The notes: generated by a model from the sequence alone, not told the origin. Positions 1-9,442 are shown, counted from the stretch's first letter. The stretch is DNA of 31,506 bases from VFKI01 sp964647825 (GCA_964647825.1 CAZYJL010000012.1:1-31506), one strand, 5' to 3'. Translations and numbers: made by a program.

Positions 1-208
1 ATCAAAAACCAAATTTAAGATAGAAAAAATATCAAGTTATATGAGGTGGCCCTGCCCGTGAGACATAGGTATCGTTGGTCGTTATCGTTTTGTGACACAC
101 TCGCTCACTCGCGACGTCGCACGAAAATATTCTACAGTTTCATTCTCGCTAACGGCGTCATTTCATGCTATTTTTGGCGCCCTCGCAGATTCCGGATAGG
201 TTCTTTTC
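1..208 (+). promoter_or_regulatory. Upstream region of the purine cluster
   Basis: This stretch before purL holds no convincing gene. The only open frame (GTG at 46, running into purL) encodes an Arg/Trp/Phe-rich peptide of no recognisable family. A perfect 10-bp palindrome, GCGACGTCGC, lies at 111-120, roughly 90 bases before the purL start, and could be an operator. I see no E. coli-type PurR box and no clear -35/-10 pair, so the promoter of the cluster is either here unrecognised or upstream of the window. Confidence 0.3.
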
Positions 209-2575
209 ATGACGGCGCAATCGCAGGTCGATCTTATTGATTTTTCTTCTCTTTCGTCGCTCTCGAACGAGCAAATGCAGCAGTATCTGATAGACCATCA
301 GCTTAGCCTATCTGTGGCGGAAGCCCGGGCAGTACAACATATTCTAGGTCGGATGCCAACGCTGGCTGAATTGGTGCTTTGGTCGATTCAAGGTTCCGAA
401 CACTGTTCTTATCGCTCGAGCCGAGTGCATCTCAAAAAAATGATCACCGATGGTCCAAATGTCATTTTGGGTGCGAAAGAAGATGCCGGTATTGTTGCCC
501 TCGCCACCGATAAAATGGGTGTGCGTTATGGCGTGGTGGTCAGTCATGAATCACATAATCATCCCTCGCAATTAGTGCCGTATGAAGGCGCTGCCACCGG
601 TGTGGGTGGCAATATTCGCGATGTGTGTTGTATGGGTGCAGAAGTGATTGCGATTGCGGATAGTTTACGCTTTGGCGATTTAGCAGCTGCCAAAACGCAC
701 TGGATTCAGCAAGGCGTGGTGGCAGGAATTGCGGGCTATGGTAATCCTGTCGGTGTGCCGACGATTGCTGGCGATGTGTATTTTGATGCGGGTTATAACG
801 ATAATTGTTTGGTCACCGTTGTGACACTTGGCATCGTGCGCGAAGATGAAATCATTCATTCCTATGCGCCTGCTGTGGCAAAAGAAGCGAATAACGAGTA
901 TGTGTTTATTTTAGTGGGTAAACCAACCGATCAAAGTGGATTTGGTGGCGCGAGTTTTGCATCGATGGATTTAGATGTCACCAAAGAAGAGAGTCAACGT
1001 GGCGCTGTGCAAGAACCGAATGCGTTTTTAGAGCGTCACTTATTAAAAGCGAATTATGCATTATTTCAAAAAATCCATGCGCGTGGTTTGACACAACAAG
1101 TGGGTTTTAAAGATTTAGGCGCGGGCGGGATTGCCTGTGCATCGGTTGAATTAGCGGATGCGGGCGGTTTTGGTGCAGACATCGATCTCGATGCCGTGCC
1201 TGTGAGTATGGCGAATTTACCTCCTCATGTGGTGTTGTGTGCCGAAACACAAGAGCGTTTTATGTGGATTGTGCCACATCATTTGGCAGATGAAATTTGT
1301 GCGCATTATAACGAAGAATTTGCTTTGCCGACTGTCTCATTTGGTGCGTGTGCCAAGGTCATTGGAACGTTGCGACGGGATGGGTATTATCGGGTACGGT
1401 CACAGGGTCAAGATATTGTCTATGCGCGCGCTGCTGATGTGACAAAAGGCATTGTGCAAACACGTGAATTTCATCCGCCGGCACGAGTGCCTTGTGAAGA
1501 GCCAACACTTTCTTCACCTGAAAATTTCAATGAAATTTTGTTGCAATTATTAGCGCATGAAAATATTGCGTCACGCGATATGATTTTTGAAAAATATGAT
1601 AAACAAGTGCAAGGTCGAACAATTTTAGAAGCAGGTCTGGCAGATGCGGGTATTTTGCAGCCATTTAATGATGCACAGTATCCGGCTGAGATTCGGCAAG
1701 TGGGTGTCGCTTTATCGTTAGATCATTCCCCGCGTTATAGTCGTATTGATCCATATTGGGGTGCGGTGAATGCAGTCGTAGAAGCCGCGCGCAATGTGAC
1801 TGCCGTAGGCGCAACGCCCATTGCGATCACGGATTGTTTGTGTTTTGGTAATCCAGAAAAACCCGCACAAATGTGGGAATTTGTCGAAGCGGTGCGTGGC
1901 ATTGTCGATGCGTGTCGCGCGATTGGCTTAAAAGACTTTCCTGACGCCTCTTTACCTGTTATTGCAGGCAATGTTTCATTTTACAATGAATCGACACACG
2001 GCGCGATTCCACCAAGCCCAATGATCAGTTGTTTGGGCAGTGTGGCGGATGTCAAAAAAGTCGTGACGCGTGATTTTAAAGCAACAGATTCTTTGTTGTT
2101 ATTAACTACGCCACGTGCAGATGAATGCGGCGGCAGTATTTATTATGCATTATTCAATACACTCGGCGCGAATGTGCCAAAACCTGATTTGGCAAGTATT
2201 GGGAATGAATTGCGCGCAGTGCAAGAAGCAATGGCAGAAAACTGTGTGCTTGCCGCGCATGATATTTCAGAAGGTGGCTTAGCGATTGCGCTCGCAGAGA
2301 TGAGTTTTACAAATCATATTGGTGTCGATGTGCAATTGCCGGGTGAATTAGCTAATGAAAAAAAATTATTTTCAGAAACGGGTGGCTTTATTTTAGAAGT
2401 GGCGCCGGCGCAATTGAAAAAAATAAAATCTATTTTCGCAAAACATCATAGTGCGTTTAGCGTGATTGGCCGCACAACAGCTAAAAAACAGTTAAATATG
2501 CAGGATTGTGTGATGTTAGATATTGCGGTGGCGGCACAAGCACATCAACAAGGTCTAAGGAAAAAATGTGTATGA
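209..2575 (+). CDS. purL: Phosphoribosylformylglycinamidine synthase, PurL subunit (short form)
   Basis: Catalyses the fourth step of purine synthesis, ATP-dependent conversion of FGAR to FGAM using ammonia delivered by the glutaminase PurQ. At 788 residues it matches the short PurL of Bacillus-type complexes, not the roughly 1300-residue single-chain enzyme of enterobacteria, so it should need PurQ and PurS partners. Visible motifs are SEHCSYRSSR (about 63-72), SHESHNHPSQ (about 112-121), the nucleotide loop GAATGVGGNIRD (about 127-138) and GAGGIACASVELADAGG in the middle; the duplicated AIRS-type C-terminal half carries GNVSFYNES. The ATG at 209 is preceded by ATAGG at 196-200, a modest ribosome site. 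The stop overlaps the purM start region. It is the first gene of the cluster visible here. Confidence 0.96.
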   Translation: MTAQSQVDLIDFSSLSSLSNEQMQQYLIDHQLSLSVAEARAVQHILGRMPTLAELVLWSIQGSEHCSYRSSRVHLKKMITDGPNVILGAKEDAGIVALATDKMGVRYGVVVSHESHNHPSQLVPYEGAATGVGGNIRDVCCMGAEVIAIADSLRFGDLAAAKTHWIQQGVVAGIAGYGNPVGVPTIAGDVYFDAGYNDNCLVTVVTLGIVREDEIIHSYAPAVAKEANNEYVFILVGKPTDQSGFGGASFASMDLDVTKEESQRGAVQEPNAFLERHLLKANYALFQKIHARGLTQQVGFKDLGAGGIACASVELADAGGFGADIDLDAVPVSMANLPPHVVLCAETQERFMWIVPHHLADEICAHYNEEFALPTVSFGACAKVIGTLRRDGYYRVRSQGQDIVYARAADVTKGIVQTREFHPPARVPCEEPTLSSPENFNEILLQLLAHENIASRDMIFEKYDKQVQGRTILEAGLADAGILQPFNDAQYPAEIRQVGVALSLDHSPRYSRIDPYWGAVNAVVEAARNVTAVGATPIAITDCLCFGNPEKPAQMWEFVEAVRGIVDACRAIGLKDFPDASLPVIAGNVSFYNESTHGAIPPSPMISCLGSVADVKKVVTRDFKATDSLLLLTTPRADECGGSIYYALFNTLGANVPKPDLASIGNELRAVQEAMAENCVLAAHDISEGGLAIALAEMSFTNHIGVDVQLPGELANEKKLFSETGGFILEVAPAQLKKIKSIFAKHHSAFSVIGRTTAKKQLNMQDCVMLDIAVAAQAHQQGLRKKCV

Positions 2576-3618
2576 CAATGATTGATTATGCCGCGGCAGG
2601 TGTGAATATTGCGGCGGGCAATGAAACTGTAAATCGTATCAAAAAACAAGTCGAAAGCACGTTTTCTAACGCTGTGTTAACGGGCTTGGGTTCATTTGGT
2701 GCGTTATATGATTTAAGTGACATTGTAAAAAATTATAAAAATCCCGTGTTAGTACAAAGTATTGATGGCGTCGGCACAAAAATCATGTTGGCGCGCTTAA
2801 TGAATCGTTATGATTCCATTGGTCGTGATTTAGTGAGCGCGACCACCAATGATATTGTGGTGCTTGGCGCAACGCCATTAACGTTACTCGATTATATTGC
2901 GAATGAAAAATTATCGCCTGGTGTTGTCGAAAGTATTATGCAAGGGATGGTCGCAGCGTGTCGTGAAAATGCGATTTCCTTGGTGGGAGGCGAAACCGCA
3001 GAAATGCCAGGCACGTATTTACCAGGCGAACATGATTTAGTCGGTGTCATCACGGGGGTCGTGGAAAAAGATCAAGTGATTACAGGTGAAAACATTGTGC
3101 CGGGCGATGTCATCATGGCATTTCCATCGTCAGGATTGCATACGAATGGCTATTCGTTAGCCCGTAAATTATTTTTCGATCAAGGAAATTATACCGTACA
3201 AGATGTTTTGCCGGGGTTTACGCGGTCTTTAGGCGATATTTTATTAGAACCGCATTTGAATTATACGCAACCGATTGCTGCATTATTAAAAAATAATATT
3301 ACGATTCATGGTATGGCGCACATTACTGGCGGCGGTTTAGTTGAAAATTTACCTCGCATTTTGCCGGCGAGTTGTGCGGCAGAAATTCATTTAGGTAGTT
3401 GGCCAGTCCAAGCCATTTTTTCAAAAATGCAAGAACTAGGTCAAATTACGCAACTTGAAATGTATCGTACATTTAATATGGGTGTGGGATTAGTCGTGGT
3501 GTTGCCGCGTGAACAAGCCGTACTTGCACAAGCAATTTTGCAAGCATTTCCTGCGTTTCCCTTTTATGAAATTGGTCGGATTAAAACCGGCGAAAAAACC
3601 GTGGAATGGGCAGCGTGA
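2566..3618 (+). CDS. purM: Phosphoribosylformylglycinamidine cyclo-ligase (AIR synthetase)
   Basis: Closes the imidazole ring, converting FGAM to AIR with ATP (fifth step). The product shows the AIRS fold signatures: DGVGTK at about 67-72 and the GGETAEMPG stretch, both characteristic of PurM. Three in-frame ATGs stand close together (2566, 2572, 2578). I prefer 2566, giving 350 residues, because AAGG at 2557-2560 is correctly spaced from it. ATG 2572 would make a classical ATGA overlap with the purL stop. A further upstream ATG at 2506 would add about 20 residues lying out of frame within purL and is unlikely. The TGA stop shares its last base with the purQ ATG, indicating translational coupling. 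Confidence 0.96.
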   Translation: MCMTMIDYAAAGVNIAAGNETVNRIKKQVESTFSNAVLTGLGSFGALYDLSDIVKNYKNPVLVQSIDGVGTKIMLARLMNRYDSIGRDLVSATTNDIVVLGATPLTLLDYIANEKLSPGVVESIMQGMVAACRENAISLVGGETAEMPGTYLPGEHDLVGVITGVVEKDQVITGENIVPGDVIMAFPSSGLHTNGYSLARKLFFDQGNYTVQDVLPGFTRSLGDILLEPHLNYTQPIAALLKNNITIHGMAHITGGGLVENLPRILPASCAAEIHLGSWPVQAIFSKMQELGQITQLEMYRTFNMGVGLVVVLPREQAVLAQAILQAFPAFPFYEIGRIKTGEKTVEWAA

Positions 3619-4907
3619 TGAAGATTGCCATTATTCAATTTCCAGGATCGAATTGTGAACGTGAAACCGCAATGGCGGTGCGACGTGCCGGGATGGAACC
3701 GGTTTCTTTTTTGTGGAATCAACCAGCAGAAATACTCTCCACTTGTGCAGGTTATATTTTAGTTGGCGGATTTTCGTATGAAGATCGTTCACGTGCGGGT
3801 GTGATTGCGGCGCGTGATCCATTAATGCAAATCATTCGTGCAGAAGGTGAAAAAGGTAAACCCATTTTAGGTATTTGTAATGGCGCACAAATTTTAGTGG
3901 AAGCAGGACTGGTGCCGGGATTACCGCACTATCAATTAGCGATGGCATTAACTGAAAATCGTCGTGAAGTAAAAGGTGATGTCATCGGTACAGGTTTTTA
4001 TAATGCATGGGTACATATGCGGTTATCCGATCATTACCAACTCAATGCATTTACCAGCTTATTATCGCCAGAAACGATTTTGCATCTTCCGGTGGCGCAT
4101 GCAGAAGGACGCTTTGTCATTCCGCCAGCATTGTTGCAAGAAATGCAAACACAAGGGATGCATGTTTTTCAATACTGTGATGCCGCGGGGGAAATTCACT
4201 CTTCTTTTCCAGTGAATCCCAATGGTTCCGTGGCGAATATTGCAGCGGTTTCCAATCGTGCGGGCAATGTCTTAGCGATGATGCCGCATCCAGAACGCAC
4301 CACAGCGGGCGATCCGATTTTTCAGTCGATGCGAGAGTATATTGCAAAAGGACGCGTGCAACGTGTTGGGCCAATGCATTATCAGCCGCGTTTTGCATCA
4401 ATAAAAAAATATGAAATACCGCCAGCGGCGCAAGAAGTCATAGTGCGTTCTTTTGTGACGGATAATCAGGCTATTTCCGTACAACAGACATTGCAACAGG
4501 CCGGTATTCCTGCCACTGTCACGCGTTATGTGCATTGGGAAGTGATAGCAGATTCTGCGGATATTTTTCATCACATTTGTGCGAGTGGTGCATTATGGAA
4601 TGACCGTAAAGAAGGAAAAATAGATCGAGATTTTTTAAAAAAAGAGAATTTGCATCAAGAGATATCGAGTAAAAAATCATTAGAAAAACAAGATGTAGAA
4701 ACCTTTTTTTATTTAGTGCAATCACATGATGATGTGCAAGGCAAAGAGAAACAACAGTATTTAACGCATCATGTGGGTTTGTCATCTTCTATCACATTAC
4801 GCCAAAGTATTTTATGGCGTCTCGAGATGCCTGCGCAATGTCGCGAACAATTACTGGATTCGCATATTTTATTTAACCCTTATGTGAGTGAATGCTATGT
4901 CTATTGA
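3618..4907 (+). CDS. purQ: PurQ glutaminase subunit with a C-terminal PurS-like extension
   Basis: Residues 1 to about 243 are a class I glutamine amidotransferase: nucleophile Cys87 in GICNGA and the His224/Glu226 pair in MPHPER, supplying ammonia to PurL. PurQ normally has 220-270 residues; this one has 429. The extra part (about 265-429) contains two blocks joined by a charged linker (about 330-358). Block one includes EVIVRSFVTDNQAISVQQTL and ends HWEV; block two ends LLDSHILFNPYVSECYVY, which resembles the C-terminus of PurS (compare its LLANPVIEDY ending). Since no free purS is present and the neighbouring PurL is the short form, I infer that PurS-like subunits have been fused here, possibly as a tandem. 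ATG 3618 overlaps the purM stop by one base; an in-frame ATG at 3606 would add four residues. Certainty is high for PurQ, moderate for the PurS part. Confidence 0.92.
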   Translation: MKIAIIQFPGSNCERETAMAVRRAGMEPVSFLWNQPAEILSTCAGYILVGGFSYEDRSRAGVIAARDPLMQIIRAEGEKGKPILGICNGAQILVEAGLVPGLPHYQLAMALTENRREVKGDVIGTGFYNAWVHMRLSDHYQLNAFTSLLSPETILHLPVAHAEGRFVIPPALLQEMQTQGMHVFQYCDAAGEIHSSFPVNPNGSVANIAAVSNRAGNVLAMMPHPERTTAGDPIFQSMREYIAKGRVQRVGPMHYQPRFASIKKYEIPPAAQEVIVRSFVTDNQAISVQQTLQQAGIPATVTRYVHWEVIADSADIFHHICASGALWNDRKEGKIDRDFLKKENLHQEISSKKSLEKQDVETFFYLVQSHDDVQGKEKQQYLTHHVGLSSSITLRQSILWRLEMPAQCREQLLDSHILFNPYVSECYVY

Positions 4908-5925
4908 ACAGCTAAATAAAACGGTTTGTCATGAAAGAGCAGAAAAAATTCGTGCAGCATTAGCAAATTGTTTAACAGAAACCGATTTTGCTTTGCTAAC
5001 CGGCGGCAGAAAATCTCGTGGCAAAGTACGTGATATTTATGATCTTGGCGATCGTTTAATTTTAATTACCACGGATCGTCAAAGTGCTTTTGATCGTGTG
5101 TTAGCGTCAGTGCCATTCAAAGGTCAAGTACTCAATCAAACCAGTGCATTTTGGTTTGAACAAACGCGGGTGATTATGCCGAATCATGTGTTATCGATTC
5201 CTGATCCAAATGTGACGATTGCAAAAAAATGTTTTGTTTTTCCTGTGGAATTTATTGTGCGTGGTTATATCACTGGCACAACCTCAACGTCTTTATGGAC
5301 GCATTATCAGCAAGGCGCACGACAGTATTGTGGTAATCTTTTACCAGAAGGGTTAAAGAAAAATGAAAAATTAGCGCAGCCGATTTTAACGCCAACGACC
5401 AAAGACGCGGTACATGACCGTCCAGTCACGCCAGAAGAAATTATCTTGTTAGGTTTGATGACGCCAGACGAGTGGGAAAGGGCAAGCACGTATGCGTTGC
5501 AATTATATGAGTTTGGCGTAAAAAAAGCGGCAGAAAATGGGTTAATTTTGGTTGATACAAAATATGAAATGGGTCGTGATGCCGATGGCAATATTGTTTT
5601 AATTGATGAAATTCATACACCGGATTCGAGTCGGTATTGGTTACAAGCGAGCTATGCAGCACGTATGGCAGAAAATAAAGAACCTGAAAATATTGATAAA
5701 GAATTTTTGCGTTTATGGTTTATTGAAAATAGTGATCCTTATCATGATGCTGTGTTACCAGCTGCACCGGATGAATTAGTCATTGAATTAGCAGCACGTT
5801 ATATCAAACTTTATGAAATGATTACGGGAAAACAGTTTGTTTTTCCAGAAAACCATGCCACTGTCTCGGTGGTTGATCGAATTACGCAACAATTACAGCA
5901 TGCTGTCACTGTGGGTGCGCAGTAA
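4897..5925 (+). CDS. purC: SAICAR synthase
   Basis: Joins aspartate to CAIR with ATP to give SAICAR. The sequence shows GKVRDIYDLGDRLILITTDR followed by SAFDR near the N-terminus, the VRGYITGTTSTSLW substrate-binding block and the late VLIDEIHTPDSSRYW block, all diagnostic of PurC. At 342 residues it resembles the longer yeast ADE1-like form, not the roughly 237-residue E. coli enzyme. The ATG at 4897 overlaps the end of purQ by 11 bases; an in-frame GTG at 4888 would add three residues. No strong ribosome site is seen, so translation probably depends on coupling to purQ. Confidence 0.95.
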   Translation: MSIEQLNKTVCHERAEKIRAALANCLTETDFALLTGGRKSRGKVRDIYDLGDRLILITTDRQSAFDRVLASVPFKGQVLNQTSAFWFEQTRVIMPNHVLSIPDPNVTIAKKCFVFPVEFIVRGYITGTTSTSLWTHYQQGARQYCGNLLPEGLKKNEKLAQPILTPTTKDAVHDRPVTPEEIILLGLMTPDEWERASTYALQLYEFGVKKAAENGLILVDTKYEMGRDADGNIVLIDEIHTPDSSRYWLQASYAARMAENKEPENIDKEFLRLWFIENSDPYHDAVLPAAPDELVIELAARYIKLYEMITGKQFVFPENHATVSVVDRITQQLQHAVTVGAQ

Positions 5926-5927
5926 TT

Positions 5928-7400
5928 ATGTGCGGTATTGTTGGCATTTTTAGTCATACGCCGGTGGCGAGTGCATTGTATGACAGCTTGATTCATTTGC
6001 AACATCGTGGTCAAGATGCAGCAGGGATGATTACGTCTGCTGGTAAATTTTATGTGAAGCATGGCCTTGGGTATGTTCGCGAAATTTTTTCAGCAGACGA
6101 TTTAGCCTATTTGCGCGGGCACAGTGGAATTGCGCATGTGCGTTATCCAACAGCAGGCGGACACGATATTGAAGATGTGCAACCGTTTTGGACGGGATCA
6201 CCTCGTGGGATTGCGTTGGCGCATAATGGTAATTTAGTCAATCATACGGCACTTGCGACGGTCATGACGCAACACAAACATCGTCATTTAAATTCGTCTT
6301 CGGATTCTGAAGTATTATTGCATTTGTTAGCAGAAGACTTAGAAAATGCAGAAAAAAATAAAGTAGATTTAACATCCAGTGCTGCCATGTTTGATGCACT
6401 TTGTGATGCTGTTTTGCATATTTTGCAAGTCGCGCGTGGATCGTATTCGGTGGTAAGTCAAATTATTGGTCGCGGATTATTAGCGTTTCGTGATGCGCAT
6501 GGAATTCGTCCATTAGTCTGTGGTGAACGTCATATCGAGCGACAAGAAAATAAAGAAAAAAAAGAAGAGAAAGAAATTAAAAAAGACTATATTTTTGCGT
6601 CAGAAGATACAATGTTTTCGGCATTAGGTTTTACTGCAACGGGTGATGTGGCACCAGGTGAAGTTGTTTTTGTGGATCAACAGGGTGTTCTCTTTCGGCG
6701 CCAATTAATTAAAAAAACCTTTGCACCGTGTATTTTTGAACATGTGTATTTTGCGCGTCCTGATGCCACGTTGGATGGGGTGAGTGTCTATCAAGCGAGA
6801 CAGCGTATGGGCGAAAAATTGGCGGCGCATTGGCAAAGTGTGCATCCAGATAGCTTGCCCGATGTGGTGGTGCCAGCACCTTTTACATCGAATACAGCAG
6901 CAGCTGCGTTTGCACTTGCACTGGGCGTGCGTTATGCCGAAGGATTATATAAAAATGCGTTTATTGGACGCACATTTATTATGCCGGATGGTCAAGCACG
7001 TCATCGTCATGTGCGTTATAAATTAACCGCGCAGAAAACCGAATTGGCAGGGAAATGTGTGCTAATTCTCGATGACAGTATTGTGCGTGGCACAACGAGT
7101 CGAGAAATTGCACGGATTGTGCGTGAAGCAGGCGCTAAGGAAATTTATTTTGTGTCTGCTTGTCCGCCTGTCAAATTTCCATGTTTTTATGGGATTGATA
7201 TGCCATCAAAAAATGAACTCATTGCTAATGAGCGTCATCGTGATGCAATTCGTGAATTTTTAGGCGTTGATATTCTGCTCTATCAAACACAAGACGATTT
7301 ACAGGCCGCAGTGAGAACGACGCAACAAGCCGACTATCAACCGTGCATGGCTTGTTTGGATGGCAAGTATATTGTCGGCACCACAGGATGTCTTGAATGA
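5928..7400 (+). CDS. purF: Amidophosphoribosyltransferase
   Basis: Commits PRPP to the pathway by transferring the glutamine amide to give phosphoribosylamine. The N-terminal nucleophile is Cys2 of MCGIVGIFS, exposed after Met removal, so there is no propeptide as in Bacillus. QHRGQDAAG follows at about 25-33, and the PRPP-binding loop LILDDSIVRGTTS lies near 376-390. Its 490 residues are close to the usual 480-505. A Lys/Glu-rich insert of about 15-20 residues (near 204-222, NKEKKEEKEIKK) sits where homologues have a short loop. The ATG lies two bases after the purC stop and the TGA overlaps purD by four bases, so the genes are clearly co-translated. Confidence 0.97.
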   Translation: MCGIVGIFSHTPVASALYDSLIHLQHRGQDAAGMITSAGKFYVKHGLGYVREIFSADDLAYLRGHSGIAHVRYPTAGGHDIEDVQPFWTGSPRGIALAHNGNLVNHTALATVMTQHKHRHLNSSSDSEVLLHLLAEDLENAEKNKVDLTSSAAMFDALCDAVLHILQVARGSYSVVSQIIGRGLLAFRDAHGIRPLVCGERHIERQENKEKKEEKEIKKDYIFASEDTMFSALGFTATGDVAPGEVVFVDQQGVLFRRQLIKKTFAPCIFEHVYFARPDATLDGVSVYQARQRMGEKLAAHWQSVHPDSLPDVVVPAPFTSNTAAAAFALALGVRYAEGLYKNAFIGRTFIMPDGQARHRHVRYKLTAQKTELAGKCVLILDDSIVRGTTSREIARIVREAGAKEIYFVSACPPVKFPCFYGIDMPSKNELIANERHRDAIREFLGVDILLYQTQDDLQAAVRTTQQADYQPCMACLDGKYIVGTTGCLE

Positions 7401-8713
7401 AAATTTTATTAGTTGGATCTGGTGCACGCGAACATGCCATTGCACGTGCATTGGTGCGTTCATCGAATCGTCCGCAAATTTTTTGTGTTGCGTCATCGCA
7501 TCATCCGGGGTTGATGGAATTAGCCACCGGCTTTCTTGTCGGGAATATCTGTGATACGGCGGCAGTCGTGCAGTTTGCGCGTGCCGCCAATTGCACGCTA
7601 GCCATTATTGGCCCTGAAGCACCACTAGCCGTCGGTTTAGCCGATGCGTTGTGGGCAGCAGGGATTGCAACAGTTGGCCCGCGTCGTCGATTGGCACAGA
7701 TTGAAACGAGTAAAGTGTTTGCTAGAGATTTAATGCGCGAGTTTGGGATTCCTGGGCTGCCTCGTTATCAGTGTTTTCATGATATTGCAGGGGTGGAAGA
7801 ATGGTTAACAACGTTTGATGCGCAAGGTTATGTGATTAAAGCAGATGGTTTGGCTGGCGGTAAAGGTGTGCGCGTTGCAGGGGAACATTTGCATTCATTA
7901 TTAGAAGCATTAGCGTTTTGTGAAAGTTTAATTGCTGAAAATCGTTCATTTGTGATTGAAGAAAAATTTATTGGGCAAGAATTCTCATTGATGGCCTTTT
8001 GTGATGGTGTTGATGTTTTTTTTATGCCTATTGTACAGGATCATAAACGTGCCTTTGTGGGAGATGTTGGACCCAATACAGGTGGCATGGGGAGTTTTTC
8101 TTGTGCAGATCATACTTTACCTTTTTTAACAAAAGCAGATATCACGACAGCGTCAGAAATCACGCGTGCTGTTTTTCACGCATTACAAACAAAATGCCAA
8201 GAAAACTATCATGGCATTTTATACGGTAGTTTTATTGCAACCGCAGATGGCATTGGGGTGATTGAATTTAATGCCCGCTTTGGTGATCCAGAAGCGATGA
8301 ATGTCTTGGCTATTTTGACATCTGATTTCGTTGATTTATGTGTCGCTATGACGTCGGGTCAATTAGCGAATTATCCAATTCACTTTGCACCACAGGCGAC
8401 GGTGTGTAAATATGCCGTCCCCAATGGTTATCCTGATCGACCCGAAAAAAATGTGGAAATTCGCATTGATCAAGAGGCAATCGCTAAACAAATCTATTTG
8501 GCCGCGGTGGATACATGTGCTGGTAAGTTAATTGCCTTGGGATCTCGCGCCGTGGCAGCAGTGGGTGTCGCTGACACACTGACGGAGGCAGAACAAGCGG
8601 CTGAAAAAGCGATTTGTTTAGTGCAAGGCCCATTATTTCACCGACAAGATATTGGTACTGCTGATTTAATTAGTCAGCGAGTTGCGATAATGCAACGATT
8701 ACGAGGAAGCTAA
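7397..8713 (+). CDS. purD: Phosphoribosylamine--glycine ligase (GAR synthetase)
   Basis: Ligates glycine to phosphoribosylamine with ATP, the second step. The N-terminus MKILLVGSGAREHAIA is the classic PurD signature, and the ATP-grasp domain contains YVIKADGLAGGKGV and later EFNARFGDPEAM. Length (438 residues) is normal. The ATG lies within the four-base ATGA overlap with purF. Glycine for this reaction is produced by GlyA, encoded about 3 kb downstream in the same direction. Confidence 0.97.
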   Translation: MKILLVGSGAREHAIARALVRSSNRPQIFCVASSHHPGLMELATGFLVGNICDTAAVVQFARAANCTLAIIGPEAPLAVGLADALWAAGIATVGPRRRLAQIETSKVFARDLMREFGIPGLPRYQCFHDIAGVEEWLTTFDAQGYVIKADGLAGGKGVRVAGEHLHSLLEALAFCESLIAENRSFVIEEKFIGQEFSLMAFCDGVDVFFMPIVQDHKRAFVGDVGPNTGGMGSFSCADHTLPFLTKADITTASEITRAVFHALQTKCQENYHGILYGSFIATADGIGVIEFNARFGDPEAMNVLAILTSDFVDLCVAMTSGQLANYPIHFAPQATVCKYAVPNGYPDRPEKNVEIRIDQEAIAKQIYLAAVDTCAGKLIALGSRAVAAVGVADTLTEAEQAAEKAICLVQGPLFHRQDIGTADLISQRVAIMQRLRGS

Positions 8714-8718
8714 GTTGT

Positions 8719-9312
8719 ATGTATCAGGCAACAAAACCGTTATTACGTTTAGGGATTTTAGGTTCAACACGTGGGACGAATTTGTTGCCTATTTTGACTG
8801 CTATCAAGTCGGGCGCACTTTCTGCAGAGATTGCAATTGTCATTAGTAATCATGCAACAGCAGGTATTTTAGAGAAAGCGAAAAACGCTGAAATTCCCAA
8901 TGTTTTTGTCGATCCAACGGGCTTGTCGCGTGTTGCGTATGATGAAAAAATACGTGCGATTTTTTTGGAGTATGGTGTTAATTTTATTTTATTAATTGGG
9001 TATTTACGTATTTTATCGCCGCAATTTGTGCAAGCATTTTCTAAGCGAATACTCAACGTGCATCCTTCTTTGTTGCCGGATTTTGCAGGTTTAATGAATG
9101 AAGAAGTGCATGCAGCAGTGTTAGCAGCAGGTGTGGCAGAAACGGGTTGTACGGTGCATCAAGTGACAGAAGACGTCGATGCAGGTCCGATTGTGAATCA
9201 AAAACGTTGTGCTGTTTTATCGAATGATACGGTTGCTTCATTAAAAATGCGGGTACAAGCACTTGAAGGACAAGCGTTGCTTGAGGCGTTACAAAAAGTT
9301 GGAGGTTGTTGA
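8719..9312 (+). CDS. purN: Phosphoribosylglycinamide formyltransferase (GAR transformylase)
   Basis: Transfers a formyl group from 10-formyl-tetrahydrofolate to GAR, the third step. The catalytic triad of the E. coli enzyme (Asn106, His108, Asp144) corresponds to Asn113 and His115 in NVHPSLLP and Asp154 in DVDAGP. The phosphate-binding N-terminus reads GILGSTRGTNL. The 197 residues are slightly less than the usual 200-215. The ATG lies five bases after the purD stop. Some normally conserved positions after the PSLLP motif differ from E. coli (DFAGLMNEEVHAAV in place of the YPGLHTHRQAL type), but the key residues are intact. Repeat A1 begins three bases after the stop codon. Confidence 0.93.
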   Translation: MYQATKPLLRLGILGSTRGTNLLPILTAIKSGALSAEIAIVISNHATAGILEKAKNAEIPNVFVDPTGLSRVAYDEKIRAIFLEYGVNFILLIGYLRILSPQFVQAFSKRILNVHPSLLPDFAGLMNEEVHAAVLAAGVAETGCTVHQVTEDVDAGPIVNQKRCAVLSNDTVASLKMRVQALEGQALLEALQKVGGC

Positions 9313-9315
9313 TTG

Positions 9316-9442
9316 GGTCTGTTGACAATGCGTTATCTGTTATCATTTTAACATCAAATACACTCATCCTGATTGGATTTGATTCTCGAAAACTTCCTGT
9401 TTTCTCGTAAAATGATAACAAATAACGCATTGTCAACAGGCC
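9316..9442 (+). repeat. Repeat family A, copy 1 (palindromic, MITE-like)
   Basis: A 127-bp element whose ends form an almost perfect inverted repeat of about 34 bp, starting ggtctgttgacaatgcgtta on the left and its complement on the right. The centre holds a small hairpin (gaaaac / gttttc around ttcct). A second copy interrupted by another repeat is at 17811-18103; they share the central stretch gattggatttgattctcg. It sits three bases behind the purN stop inside the purine cluster, so the mRNA would carry a long stem-loop between purN and purH. It encodes nothing convincing. Confidence 0.85.

Noticed and set aside
46..240. Open frame before purL (64 codons)
   Set aside because: Composition (Arg/Trp/Phe-rich), GTG start and overlap with the purL start give no support for a real protein.
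7225..7496. Overlapping minus-strand frames at the purF/purD junction
   Set aside because: They are shadows of PurF and PurD, both of which are intact with strong motifs.
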